The notes beneath the pieces were generated by a model. It saw only the letters and a program-made list of their open reading frames with translations, searched no databases and was not told where the DNA came from. From Closterium sp. NIES-65 (Eukaryota; Streptophyta; Zygnematophyceae; Desmidiales; Closteriaceae), in contig CANXME010002275.1 in the NCBI GenBank assembly GCA_948144175.1, positions 5,018,501-5,082,500 on the forward strand: a stretch of 64,000 bases of DNA, written 5' to 3'. Of this stretch, positions 50,096-60,217 are shown in pieces. Numbering within the stretch: the stretch's first letter is position 1; every line of letters begins with the position of its first letter. The position numbers were made by a program, and so were the translations under genes.

Positions 50096-53000
50096 TCAGG
50101 AAGAGAGCAAGTGAGGCAAGACAGGCACAAGACCCAGCTGGGTACAGAAGCGCTGATGGTCACAAGGCGCGAGTGCCTTGGTGAACACATCAGCAGTGTT
50201 GGCCTCAGAGGCCACGTACGCAAGTCGCAGCTGACCACGCTGCTGCAGCTCACGAGCAAGGAAGTAGCGGAGAGCAATGTGCTTCGTTCTGTGCTCTAGA
50301 CGCTGCTCTCGACACAAGGCCAGCATGGCCTTGTTGTCTACGTACAGCACTGGAGGAGAACGAGGCGGCTCTCCAAGGTCAGTCAGCAGGTAGGTGAGCC
50401 AGCGAAGCTCCTGTGCAGCCATGGCCCCGGCGTAGATCTCAGCCTCACAACTGGAGCCGAGAACCGAAGACGAGCGAGTAGACCGCCACGAGACAGAGCC
50501 GGAACCAAGGCTGAAGGTGTAACCCTGTGACGACCGCTGCGTAGCCTGGTCGTCAGCCCAAGAAGCGTCCGCGTGGCCCGTAAGGACCACTGGACTCCGC
50601 CCTCCAAGCACTAGCCCCATGCCCGACGTACTGCACAGGTAGCGCAATACCCTCTTCGCTGCAGCCATGTGCTCAGGTCGGTGTCTCCCAGGAGCAACAT
50701 AGCGTGCAAGGATGCTCAGAGGGTATGCAAGGTCAGGTCGTGTGCAGGTCATCAGGTACATGAGGCAGCCAACAAGCTCTGCATACGGGCCACTCGACTC
50801 TACGGACTCATCCGAAGGCATAGCTGAGAGCGAGTGGCGAGTAGGCAGAGGAGTGGCCTGAGGCGAGGAGTACGTGAAGCCGAAGCGCTGAAGGACCTGC
50901 TGCACCATGTGTGACTGAGTCAGGGTAATGGTGCGGCGTGCTCTGTCCCGAGTGATCTGCAAGCCAAGGTAGCTGCGCAGTTCACCCAGGTCTGTGCACG
51001 TGTGTCTCTTCAGTAGCTCGGACTTCACGTAGGCGAGTCCAGCAGTGTCCGCTGTGGCAAAGACCAAGTCGTCGACGTACACGAGGATGTAGAACGGCGG
51101 CAAGGAAGTGTCGGTGCGAAGAAACAGCGACGGGTCAGCAGTGGAAGGAGCAAACCCAAGAGCCGCAAGCGTAGTTCTCAGTGTGTCGTGCCACTCACGT
51201 GGTGCCTGGCGGAGACCGTAGACTGGCCGTCGGAGGCTCCACTGGGTGCCAGGAGGGAAAGTCCCAGTGAAGCCAGGCGGACGGCGCAGCCAGATCTCCT
51301 CGTGCAGGCTACCCTGCAGGAACGCAGTGCTGAAGTCGAGAGAGTGAAGCTCGTAGTCGCGTTGAGCGGCAACGTGTAGCAGCACCCGAAGAGTGGTCAT
51401 CTTCGGAGTGGGAGAGAAGGTCTGAAAGTAGTCAACTCCTTGCCGCTGACTGAAGCCACGAGCGACGTAACGCGCCTTGAAGACAGGCGGAGAGCCCGGC
51501 GGCCGCTTCACCCTGAAGATCCACATGCCACTGACGATGTTCGCCCCAGGAGGGGGAACTGCGTCAACGTAGGTGCCTGTGGACTTCCAGGAAGCCATCT
51601 CTGCATCCATAGCTGCCTGCCACTGAGAGGAGTAGGGACCCTCTACAGCCTCCGCGTAAGAACGCGGAGTCGGGATGTCTAGTGCATCCGGGTCTCCCTC
51701 AGGGGCAAGCAGTACAGACGCGAGATGAGGTGAAGCAGCCGCTAGACACTGTAACTCCTCCTGCCTGTCCTCTAGGACGTCCGTGCCAAGAGCACACTCA
51801 CCCCCGACGGACGGAGGACAGACAGACGCAGACTCAGCAACAAGACTAGCAGCGTAGTCTAAGCGACAGCGAGCAGCAAAGTCGACAAGCTCAGTGAGTA
51901 GGGCAGACGCAGCAGAAGACTCGAAAGAAGGGTCAGTGACCACAGTAGCAAGGAAACGCGTGACAGTAGGACTGGCAGCACGCAGAGAGTCCGACGCAGG
52001 GTCGGCAAGCGCAGGAAGAGAGGACGCAGGAGGAGAAGGCAAAGGGGCACGCAGAGGAGCAGTGGACGGACGCAAAGACATCTGGTGCGTGCCAGGGACA
52101 CGAGGAGGACGCTGACGCGAACCGCGACCAGTAGCGCGAGCAGGACGAACAGGCGACGCAGGACGAGACGCAGGCTCACGACGCTCAGCAAGACCTCCAG
52201 TAGGACCAGTGTAAGGAGAGGGAGCAGGTAGCGGAGAGGAAGGCTCCAGCAGGGACTGCGACTGGACAGGCGGTGGACTCTCTACCGGAGGAGAAAGACC
52301 AAGAACCTGCTGCAGGAGCGGAACGAAGTACGGTCGAGGCCGCTCAGCAGCTCCAGGCGCAGCAGGGACAGCTCCAACACCCTCAGCGATAGCACCATGG
52401 CCACCAACTCCTCCAGCAGCAGGACCAACAGCAGCAGTCTCAGCACCAACACCCTCAGCAGCGCCAGCTCCAGGAGGACCCGCAAGCCCAGCAGCTCCGG
52501 GACCGACAGCACCAGCACCCTCGTCAGTCGAAGAAGGTCCAGCTCCAGCTCCAGCAGCACCCCCAGACTCAGCAGCACGCCTCCAACGGCGAGCGAACCA
52601 CTCGCGCAGCTCCTGTGGAGAGAGAGGCTCCCGGGGAGGCTGAGCAGCAGGAGAAACCCCAGGCGCAGCAGCTCCAGACGCAGCACCCCCAGGCTCAGCA
52701 GCTCCAGACACAGCACCCCCAGGCGCAGCAGCTCCCAACTCAGCACCCCCAGGCTCAGCAGCTCCCGACTCAGCACCCCCAGACCCAGCACCTCCAGTGA
52801 CAGCACCCCCCGGCGCAGCACCCCTAGGCTCCGCACCCTCCGCACCAGAACCCCCAGGCTCAGGACCCCCAGCAGCAGCTCCTCCAGGCTCAGCACCCCC
52901 GCGGACAGCACCCCCAGAGTCAGCACCCCCAGGCTCAGTACCCGCAGCAGCACCAGAGTCACCAGTAACCTCGACCGGGTCAACGGCGTCTACCTGGGAC

Positions 53001-56000
53001 ACACCTGAGGGAGCAGGAACCTGAGGGGGAAGGGGGTCTACCGGGGGGGGAACCGGCACAAGGAAGTCCGGGGGAGGGGGGAGGGAAGGAGTGCGGTAGG
53101 GGAAGAGACGGTAGAAGGGGACCGACTCGTCGAACGTGACGTCCTGGGAGGACAGAACACGACGAGAGGAGGGGTGGTAGAACTGCCACCCTGGGGCGTC
53201 AGTGGGGAAGCCAAGGAAGACACAGGGAGAAGCACGAGGGGACAGCTTGTCCGCAGACAAGTCGCGGACAAACGCCCGAGATCCCCAGACACGAAACACA
53301 GACGCATCGCCAACCTTCCCCGTCCACAGCAAGGCTGGGGACATCGCAGGCCTAGAGACCCGCGGGTGAAGGTTGAGCTGATGCGCCGCGTACCTCACCG
53401 CAAACGGCCACAGAAAATGGGGGGCAGCCGCATGCATCATGGACGTACGAGCGACATCCATGACCATGCCAATGCGGCGCTCAGCAATCCCATTTTGCTG
53501 TGGTGAGTCCGGAAGCGTGAAGGTCTGGCGGATCCCCCGTGCACGACAGTAGGCTCGCAGAAGGCGAAAGGAGAACTCTCCGCCTCTGTCCGAGTGCAGA
53601 CGCAGAACAGGAAAGTCCGAGCCGAAGCTCTTCCTGAGCTGGAGACGAGCCTCGCGGATCCAGTCGATCAGCACCTCAGTGACAGCACCCTTGCTGCGCA
53701 AGGGGAGGACTGTGGTGTAACGCGAGTAGTCGTCAACCACCAACAGGAAGTAGCGCTCGTAACCCTGCCCACGGACGGGGGCCGGGCCCCACACATCCAT
53801 GTGAAGCGTCTGCAGCGGAGCCTCTGTCGGGGGGAAGTGGGAGGAGTGAGGAGTAGCCCGGAGGCGACCCTCGACACAGGGGACACAGGAAGGCCCTGGC
53901 CCGGGGGGGGGAGGAGGGAGAGACCGGGGAAGACCAGAGACAAGGACACGGGAAGCCATGCTCCGAAGACGAGCCAAGGAGGGGTGGCCTAGACGGTGGT
54001 GCCATAGGAGAGTCTCGTGAGACAGGAGGCGAGAGGAACAGGGGGCAGACTCAGGACCTGACCGGGACGCAGCAGCAAACACCTGACCTGACGCAGCTAC
54101 CCGACCAGACACAGGGATAGGAGGAGACGAAGTGGTCAGGGTGTAGAGACTCGACCCCGGCCGACGCGAAAAGGTGGCCAGGTGTCGGCCTGTGTCTGCG
54201 TCCGTGCAGTGGGTCACCCGCCGCCTCGCAGGAGTGAACTGGTGAACCCCCGCATCCTGTAGGTCCGCACCACTCACTAAGTTCGTAGAGAACGAGGGAA
54301 GGTACAGACCAGACAGGGTGCCCGAAGGGGCAGCCGGACACGGGAGGACAGTGGAGAAGTGAGACAGGACAGGACCCCCAGAGGGGTCAGCAAGGGAGAC
54401 CGCAACCGGTCGGCCAAGCGGCGTGAGGGTAGTGCGGTCTCGAAAGAAGGAGCGAGAAGCCCCAGAGTCAAGTGTGAAAGTGAGGGAGGACGAGGGCGAC
54501 GCAGTACCTGAGAGCGCAGTCTCACCAGCACCTGAGAGCGCAGTCTCACTAGTACCTGAGAGCGCAGACGCACTGGCACCTAGAGCAGCAGCCTCACAAG
54601 TACCTAGTGCAGCGGTACCAATGCCCGGGTCGGGCTGGAAACACCGGTAACCCTCATACTCCTCACTATAAGTCACAGCATACATAGCAGAAAGGATAGC
54701 ATCAAAATCAAGATCAAAGATCGCTACACCAGCCCTAAGGAGCTCATCCCAGCGAGGGATCTCACTAGCCCCGGGGAACTGCTGACGCCAAGCGTCCATC
54801 AGGCGGCCAAAGCAGCGCTGGGTGGAGTGGGCACCCCCACACTGCTCACCCGCGCGGTCGCCGGAACGAAGAACGTAGGCGCAGGGACCAGTACCCCCAC
54901 CCCTCTGACGCGCAGCGTACCACTCACGAAGCTGCTCAGGCAGAGGGATGTCCCGCGAACGCTGCTGCTGCTGCCGCTGCGAGCGCTTGCCACCACCACC
55001 GCCGCTCCGCTGCTGGGTACCACCACGACCAGCTCCACCTCCTCCACCACCACCGCCTCCTCCGCCGCCGCCTCCACCGCCTCCACTTCCACCGCCTCCA
55101 CCTCCACCGCCTCCACTCCCGCTGCTGCCTCCACCACCACCGGTGCCACCACCACCACCGTCTCCGCCGCTGCTGCCACCACCACCACCACCACTACCAC
55201 TACTCCCGCCGCCACCCCCACTCCCTCCGCCGCCCCCGCCGCCACCGCCACCGCCCCCTCCAGCTCCGCCCGCGCCCTTGCCCCCCTTGCCCTTGCCAGA
55301 GCGACGTCTCCCACTAGGGGCAGACGCCGCGCCGACCGACTCAAGACCAAGCAGGTCGGCCGCAGCAGCAGAGGCAACAGAGGGCAGCAAGGGGGAAGGA
55401 GAGCACCCCTCAAAGATGGGGGTGCGAGGGTCACCACGAGAGGCACCTACAGCGACTATGCTCTTCTCCGCTGCGAGGAGGGCCTTCTCGAGGAGGTCGG
55501 CGGTGAGAGTGGTGGGACAGACTGCGAGAAAGTGGTCCCTGACTACGCGGAGGGAGTCAGGGAGGCGCGCGACTACGTAGTAGAGAGTGATGTACATGGG
55601 GGGGGGTTTCTTAGCGCAGAACTCAGCAGGAAGGGCGGCGCGGTAGCGAGTGTCACTAGTGCGGAGGTGCGTAATGAGGTCAGCGACAGTGGGAAAGGCA
55701 GAGAGGTCAGGAAAGAGGTAGGGAAGCATGAGACGGCTCAGTGCAGCAGTGGCAGGAGAGGAGTAGCGCGCAACTACAGCGTCGTACAAGGTCTGAGCAC
55801 TCTTGTACTGACTAAAATGCGCACGCTCAGAGGTAGGGAGGTGGCGACGCACAGCAAGACGTGCAGCAGCATCGCGGGTGGCCCACTGAGAGCGGACAGT
55901 GGGATCAGCATCGGCAGCAGGAGCAGGAGAGGCGCCAGAGGTGAGGTCAAAGAGAGAAAGGCTGTCAGCTCTGTCGCACTGTAAGAAAAGCTGCAGGTCA

Positions 56001-56068
56001 TCTAGCCAGACCTCAAAATCAATGGCGCGACCCTCAGCGTCAAAGGCTAGGACACTAGGGGTGGCCAT
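50096..56068 (-). CDS. copia G Gag-Pol polyprotein, intact
   Basis: Complete Ty1/copia polyprotein of 1990 residues. The start is taken at 56068 (MATPSVLAFDAEGRAIDFEV), shared with B and E; the frame opens eight codons earlier. Gag covers about residues 1-520 with a run of ~100 mostly Gly residues, then a variant zinc motif C-x13-C-x3-H-x4-C (CAYVLRSGDRAGEQCGGAH and onward) in place of the CX2CX4HX4C knuckle. The protease Asp is residue 534 (DSGASRSFF). Pre-integrase LWHHRLGHPS ... CVPCVEGR precedes the integrase, whose first Asp is about residue 758 (HMDVWGP), followed by VVDDYSRY and LHSDRGGEFS. A ~300-residue Gly/Pro/Glu linker leads to RT with YVDD at 1664-1667. RNase H contains YVDNKAMLALCREQ and TKHIALRYF. 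No stops or frameshifts were found; it is the likely source of activity for D-like and F-like copies. Confidence 0.96.
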   Translation of the reverse strand: MATPSVLAFDAEGRAIDFEVWLDDLQLFLQCDRADSLSLFDLTSGASPAPAADADPTVRSQWATRDAAARLAVRRHLPTSERAHFSQYKSAQTLYDAVVARYSSPATAALSRLMLPYLFPDLSAFPTVADLITHLRTSDTRYRAALPAEFCAKKPPPMYITLYYVVARLPDSLRVVRDHFLAVCPTTLTADLLEKALLAAEKSIVAVGASRGDPRTPIFEGCSPSPLLPSVASAAAADLLGLESVGAASAPSGRRRSGKGKGGKGAGGAGGGGGGGGGGGGGSGGGGGSSGSGGGGGGSSGGDGGGGGTGGGGGSSGSGGGGGGGGGSGGGGGGGGGGGGGGGGGAGRGGTQQRSGGGGGKRSQRQQQQRSRDIPLPEQLREWYAARQRGGGTGPCAYVLRSGDRAGEQCGGAHSTQRCFGRLMDAWRQQFPGASEIPRWDELLRAGVAIFDLDFDAILSAMYAVTYSEEYEGYRCFQPDPGIGTAALGTCEAAALGASASALSGTSETALSGAGETALSGTASPSSSLTFTLDSGASRSFFRDRTTLTPLGRPVAVSLADPSGGPVLSHFSTVLPCPAAPSGTLSGLYLPSFSTNLVSGADLQDAGVHQFTPARRRVTHCTDADTGRHLATFSRRPGSSLYTLTTSSPPIPVSGRVAASGQVFAAASRSGPESAPCSSRLLSHETLLWHHRLGHPSLARLRSMASRVLVSGLPRSLPPPPPGPGPSCVPCVEGRLRATPHSSHFPPTEAPLQTLHMDVWGPAPVRGQGYERYFLLVVDDYSRYTTVLPLRSKGAVTEVLIDWIREARLQLRKSFGSDFPVLRLHSDRGGEFSFRLLRAYCRARGIRQTFTLPDSPQQNGIAERRIGMVMDVARTSMMHAAAPHFLWPFAVRYAAHQLNLHPRVSRPAMSPALLWTGKVGDASVFRVWGSRAFVRDLSADKLSPRASPCVFLGFPTDAPGWQFYHPSSRRVLSSQDVTFDESVPFYRLFPYRTPSLPPPPDFLVPVPPPVDPLPPQVPAPSGVSQVDAVDPVEVTGDSGAAAGTEPGGADSGGAVRGGAEPGGAAAGGPEPGGSGAEGAEPRGAAPGGAVTGGAGSGGAESGAAEPGGAELGAAAPGGAVSGAAEPGGAASGAAAPGVSPAAQPPREPLSPQELREWFARRWRRAAESGGAAGAGAGPSSTDEGAGAVGPGAAGLAGPPGAGAAEGVGAETAAVGPAAGGVGGHGAIAEGVGAVPAAPGAAERPRPYFVPLLQQVLGLSPPVESPPPVQSQSLLEPSSPLPAPSPYTGPTGGLAERREPASRPASPVRPARATGRGSRQRPPRVPGTHQMSLRPSTAPLRAPLPSPPASSLPALADPASDSLRAASPTVTRFLATVVTDPSFESSAASALLTELVDFAARCRLDYAASLVAESASVCPPSVGGECALGTDVLEDRQEELQCLAAASPHLASVLLAPEGDPDALDIPTPRSYAEAVEGPYSSQWQAAMDAEMASWKSTGTYVDAVPPPGANIVSGMWIFRVKRPPGSPPVFKARYVARGFSQRQGVDYFQTFSPTPKMTTLRVLLHVAAQRDYELHSLDFSTAFLQGSLHEEIWLRRPPGFTGTFPPGTQWSLRRPVYGLRQAPREWHDTLRTTLAALGFAPSTADPSLFLRTDTSLPPFYILVYVDDLVFATADTAGLAYVKSELLKRHTCTDLGELRSYLGLQITRDRARRTITLTQSHMVQQVLQRFGFTYSSPQATPLPTRHSLSAMPSDESVESSGPYAELVGCLMYLMTCTRPDLAYPLSILARYVAPGRHRPEHMAAAKRVLRYLCSTSGMGLVLGGRSPVVLTGHADASWADDQATQRSSQGYTFSLGSGSVSWRSTRSSSVLGSSCEAEIYAGAMAAQELRWLTYLLTDLGEPPRSPPVLYVDNKAMLALCREQRLEHRTKHIALRYFLARELQQRGQLRLAYVASEANTADVFTKALAPCDHQRFCTQLGLVPVLPHLLSS
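54990..55280 (-). repeat. Glycine-run coding microsatellite in copia G Gag
   Basis: CCNCCN-type triplets on the + strand (GGN on the coding strand) encode about 95 residues that are nearly all Gly with scattered Ser. Equivalent runs occur in B (about 32080-32270) and E (about 46690-46850), with different lengths, indicating frequent slippage. Confidence 0.92.
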
Positions 56069-57105
56069 GATGACGACAGCGAAGCAGTGCAAGCAGTAGG
56101 GAAAGAGGGCGCAGTGACAGAGGGACTGTGCTCACCAGGCAGGGCAGGCCGTGCAGCTCGACAGAAAAGCAGAGCGGCGACCGGGCGGCTCGGGTGTACA
56201 GCTGCTCAGCTCCCGGGCGGCTCGGCGGCAGGGCGGCTCGGGTGCAGGGCGGCTCGGCTTCCGGGCGGCTCGGCGACGGACGGCTCGGGTGCAGGGCGAC
56301 TCGGCTCCCGGGCGGCTCGACGACTGGGCGGCTCGGCTGCCCGGCCGCCCGACTGCTGCAGGGGAGGTGGCGGGGTCGCGTGAGAGAACCGGGGCGGGGC
56401 CGCGAAGGGGCCGGCGGTAGGGCCGCGTGGGAGCCGGGGCAGGGCCGCGTTGGAGCCGGCGGCAGGGCCGGCGGTAGGGCCGGCGTAGGAGCCGGGGCAG
56501 GGCCGCGTTGGAGCCGGCGGCAGGGCCGCGTAGGGGTCGGCGCAGGGCCGAGTAGAGGCCGGCGGCAGGGCCGCGTAAGGAGCCGGGACGGGGCCGCGTG
56601 AGAGCCGGCGCGGGGCCGAGTAGGAGCCGGCGGCGGGGCCGCGTAGGAGCCGGGGTAGGGCCGCGTAAGGGGCCGGCGGTGGGGCCGCGTAAGGGGCCGG
56701 CGCGGGGCCGCGTAAGGGGCCGGCGGCGGGGCCGCGTAAGGGGCCGGCGGACAGGGCCGCGTAGGAGCCGGGGCGGGGCCGCAATGGAGCCGGTGGCGGG
56801 GCCGCAATGGAGCCGGTGGCGGGGCCGAGTAGGAGCCGGGGACGGGGCCGCGTAGGAGCCGGCGCGGGGCCGCTTAGGAGCCGGCGCGGGGCCGCGTAAG
56901 GGCCGCGTAAGGGGCCGGCGCGGGGCCGCGTAAGGAGCAGGCGGCGGGGCCGCGTAAGGGTCAGGGCGGGGCCGCGACAGAGTGGGCGGCGAGGCCGCAG
57001 GGGAGAGGGCGACTCGAGGGGTCGCTAAAAAAAAAACCGCGCCTCGGGGCGCGCTTCGGTGGGCCCAAAAAAAAATCGGTCCTGGAGGGACCTAGCTCTA
57101 TACCA
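56069..57105 (-). repeat. Leader of copia G with GGGCCGCGTAGGAGCCGG minisatellite
   Basis: Leader of about 1.04 kb between the 5' LTR and Gag. 56360-56990 is made of imperfect GGGGCCGCGTAGGAGCCGGC-like units of about 20 bp, and 56190-56350 of CGGGCGGCTCGGC units. Base composition exceeds 75% GC. No convincing ORF. Confidence 0.88.
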
Positions 57106-57239
57106 TGTGAAACAATGAGAAGAGGGAATGAAATGACTAAGTCACAAATTGGTACAAATAGCAAATCCTAGGAATCTGTACCCCATATGTGCTACCACAC
57201 TATGGCCTACAAACATGTATCAGCTATAATGTTCTGACA
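57106..57239 (-). repeat. 5' LTR of copia G
   Basis: 134 bp, one difference from the 3' LTR. Adjacent on the right is the TSD GCCAT and the fold-back loop region. Confidence 0.96.
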
Positions 57240-57918
57240 GCCATTATACCTATATCACGCTATACGATAGAGGTATGCACAGTTTGATATAGGTATAATG
57301 GCAAAACGCCGGTAGTGATAACATCTCTCAAATTTATTAACATGGTTTTATATTAATAAAACAGATCACATACGCATTCAAGCATCACATATGCGCGCTC
57401 ATATAGGTAAATGTGCGGTTTTATATGAGCGCAATCTTACATGACCGCGTCTTAATGGACGCGCAAGGTCAGAAGAGGCCCGACGCATAAATTCGACCAA
57501 TCAAGCGCACTCTGTAATTGGTCACGCCTACTGCCATCCGTGCAACTGAGTATATGATCGAGGAATCATATAACTATGCGCGGATTGGTTACGATATGGA
57601 CCGAAATTGAGCGCACTTGTTTGCCTAGATTACCGTGCCGATTTTTGTCGCGTATCCGAACAGTGACAGCGCCGCCCTCATGCACGTCTTTCGGGGTGCG
57701 TCACACTTTCGCAGGAAGAGACAAGTTCGACGAAAGAATTTCAGGGCTAAAAACTGGTTTTGGGTAATGTGCCGAATAAAAAAAAAGCCAGAGGAAACCT
57801 CTGGCAAGACCACTCGAGCAATTATCATCTAATTGTCCGACCACGGTAGCAATTCAAGACCACGTATGCAACGGCAAATCACCGTTTCCGGGTCTGGAGA
57901 AATTCTCTCGATAAACAA

Positions 57919-60217
57919 GGTGCACCATCCCAGACTCTTGAAGGACGGCTGTCAGCCAAAACTGTTGCTCTGCCTGCCTGACAGTTAAATTGACTGAGGA
58001 CGCGTTACAATTGAAATACCGAGGAAGGTTAGGGGCTGTTCACCGACCCTGTCAAATCGATCGTCAGATCGGTGTGCTACGACTGCATTTTTGCAATCGC
58101 GGGCCCACCTCAATTCTCAAGGGACACGTTTGAGAAATCATGGGGCAAAATCGCCCGATCTGGTCAAAATTGCACGATTGATGTGTGGCAAGGGCACATC
58201 GATCGCGTGACTCCGAGGGGAACACTGTACATTGGCGACAGATAACGAAATTAAATAACTATTAATTCGCGACTGTACCCGCAAATCACCGATCCTTCGC
58301 AGGATCGATGTTAAAACTGTAACGCGTCCTAAACGTCGGGAGTCTCCACTGTGCACCGATCAATGAACTGCTGGTGGCTGTCATAATGTCGCCAGCTGGT
58401 TACCGTTATGACGAACTTCCAAGATGGTTACCATTATGACGATCCCGACGAAATTCCGAAGCCAGCAACGAGAATTTCTAAAACGGCCAGCTTCATTGAT
58501 ACTCAAATCATGCCAGAAGCAGTTTGCAAACGTAATCAACCAAAAAAAATTCAGTATAGTTTGTGCAAATATTGATTCTACTAGCTATAAGCACAATCCT
58601 GAAGCAATGTTTCCACCAGCAGCTCCGCACATACCCAACAAGGAAGGAAACATACTAAAACGTTTCGACAACCAAGACAGAGTCTGGAAATATTAACCCT
58701 AAATACGGGAAGTCGTCAAGTGCATATAATTATCTGCTTGGAAAAACAACACCGCCAAACAAAGCCTACTACTCGTGGGCAATTAAAAATAACCCCCTTG
58801 CTAAAAGGCATCCATTCAGAATCACATTAACCTTATACATATTGTCACATGATATTTAGAATTGATGCCATCCAAAGGGAATTTTGTTTTTCTTCCGTAA
58901 GAGGTCAGCAGATCCACGGTCGATGGAGGGTTAATGGTGATGTCAACCCAAATCCGTTGAATTATTCCAAGTCTCTATCATTTTTTCCAATGGTTTTTTT
59001 TTCTGCTCTTTACGCAATTTGCGCCTGATACAAATTTTAATGGGTTCAGTATTCAATGTTTTTTTGTCTATTCTTAAATAGCACCTCGACACAATAGTGT
59101 ATATTTGAGTTCAGTAATTTTTGCGTTCTAGTTCGTCACATTTCGGGAGTGTTATCAGTGTGAAAATTGTGATTGAAAATCGAGCACCAATCAGCGATGA
59201 GAAATCGAGGTTGAGTACTGACGCAAAACGTCTCTGGCACAATTTGAGTATCAATGAGGGTAAGTAACTTTGGAAGGGCTTACACTAGCGACCCTGTGCT
59301 CCGAGGGGGCCTACAGTGCAAGTAGAGGGCACTTTCCACCCCTCCGTGCCTCAGACAGGGAAGTTATAGAAACAGGACAGGGCAAATCCCCACATTCACC
59401 CACGTGTCAACAATTTCCATGCCACCTACTGTACTGGACATCTGACCACCTGTGCACAACAGATTTTTGTCCCCACTGCAGAATCGAATCCACAAACTGG
59501 GTGGCTCGGCTGCCACACTGTTCCGAAATCCGCTAGGCTACTGTTTCGCGCCCAGATTTTCGGAACGGCCATCAAGGCAGACGGAAACGAAAACGGAGTA
59601 TCTCTCCGTCAAATCTTTCGAGTGACTTCGTCTCAAGTTACGTGGGCTCCTTCAGAAATTAGGGTTTGCGACAAGTCACAATGCTAAACTCTGTCTTAAC
59701 TTAACGCGTAGCTTCCCGCTAGCAATCTTAAATTAGCATAGGCGCCATGCGTTGTTCCCGAATCTGTGGCTGCACCATATCGAGCAGTAGGAGCATCACA
59801 TTCTCTCGGATAATGTTACATTGGCTAGCGATCCAGGATATGCGTTCTTGTTCGTTTGATATGTGCACCCTTCATATATCTTCTCTAATCCTTGCGGTCG
59901 ATGGTAAGTTGGCGAGTGGCATAAACTGATTGTGCCCTATGACTTTCCTTCCGCACGATTAATCGCCAATGTTACAGACTCCATGCATTGGTCTGTACAT
60001 AATGCTAAGCATTAGTCACCACACACGGGTCTTTCATCCACATTTTTGGAGTGCTGATTTTGAATATAATCCACCATTTTCATGTCGATCCTTCACGTGT
60101 TTCAATTTTGTTTTCTCCAGACTTTCGTCACTCGCAAACTATTGTGTAGACAGGGACCATGTGTGCACAATGTTCAGGAGTTCTCTTTCAAGGTGATCAC
60201 ACTGATTCACACATGCG
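57919..60217. other. Unassigned stretch between the fold-back and the Mutator-like transposase
   Basis: About 2.3 kb at moderate GC with only short frames. It probably includes the 5' end, TIR and any upstream exons of the Mutator-like element, but I cannot locate a terminal inverted repeat. No tRNA or other RNA gene is recognised. Confidence 0.4.

Larger units (their letters stand above)
49756..57239 (-). mobile_element. Ty1/copia element G, complete and apparently intact
   Basis: 7484 bp with 134-bp LTRs at 57106-57239 (5') and 49756-49889 (3') that differ at one position, flanked by a perfect 5-bp TSD GCCAT (49751-49755 and 57240-57244). The primer-binding site (minus strand TGGTATAGAGC) adjoins 57105. 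The polypurine tract is at 49890-49912 (+ strand CACCCCCATAGGC). One open frame encodes the whole polyprotein. Near-identical LTRs and the intact frame point to very recent insertion. It lies in the loop-proximal end of the fold-back left arm. Confidence 0.97.
48644..57909. mobile_element. Fold-back (long-TIR) DNA transposon, about 1.26 kb without its insertions
   Basis: The left arm (48644-49755) and right arm (57240-57909) are inverted copies over nearly their whole length, roughly 85-90% alike by eye: GAGAGAATTTCTCCAGACC starts the left arm, and its reverse complement ends the right. The flanks GATAAACAG (48635-48643) and GATAAACAA (57910-57918) match 8 of 9 bases, the TSD size of Mutator-like elements. 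Removing copia G (7484+5) and the TA-MITE (514+2) leaves 1261 bp, almost all stem. The loop is 27 nt (57258-57284). No transposase is encoded, so it needs a source elsewhere. Confidence 0.9.

Noticed and set aside
54827-55984. 385-codon plus-strand Thr/Ser-rich frame
   Set aside because: Antisense to the glycine-run part of copia G Gag.
58424-58696. 90-codon frame after the fold-back element
   Set aside because: No recognisable domain, neighbouring context or codon bias; could easily occur by chance.
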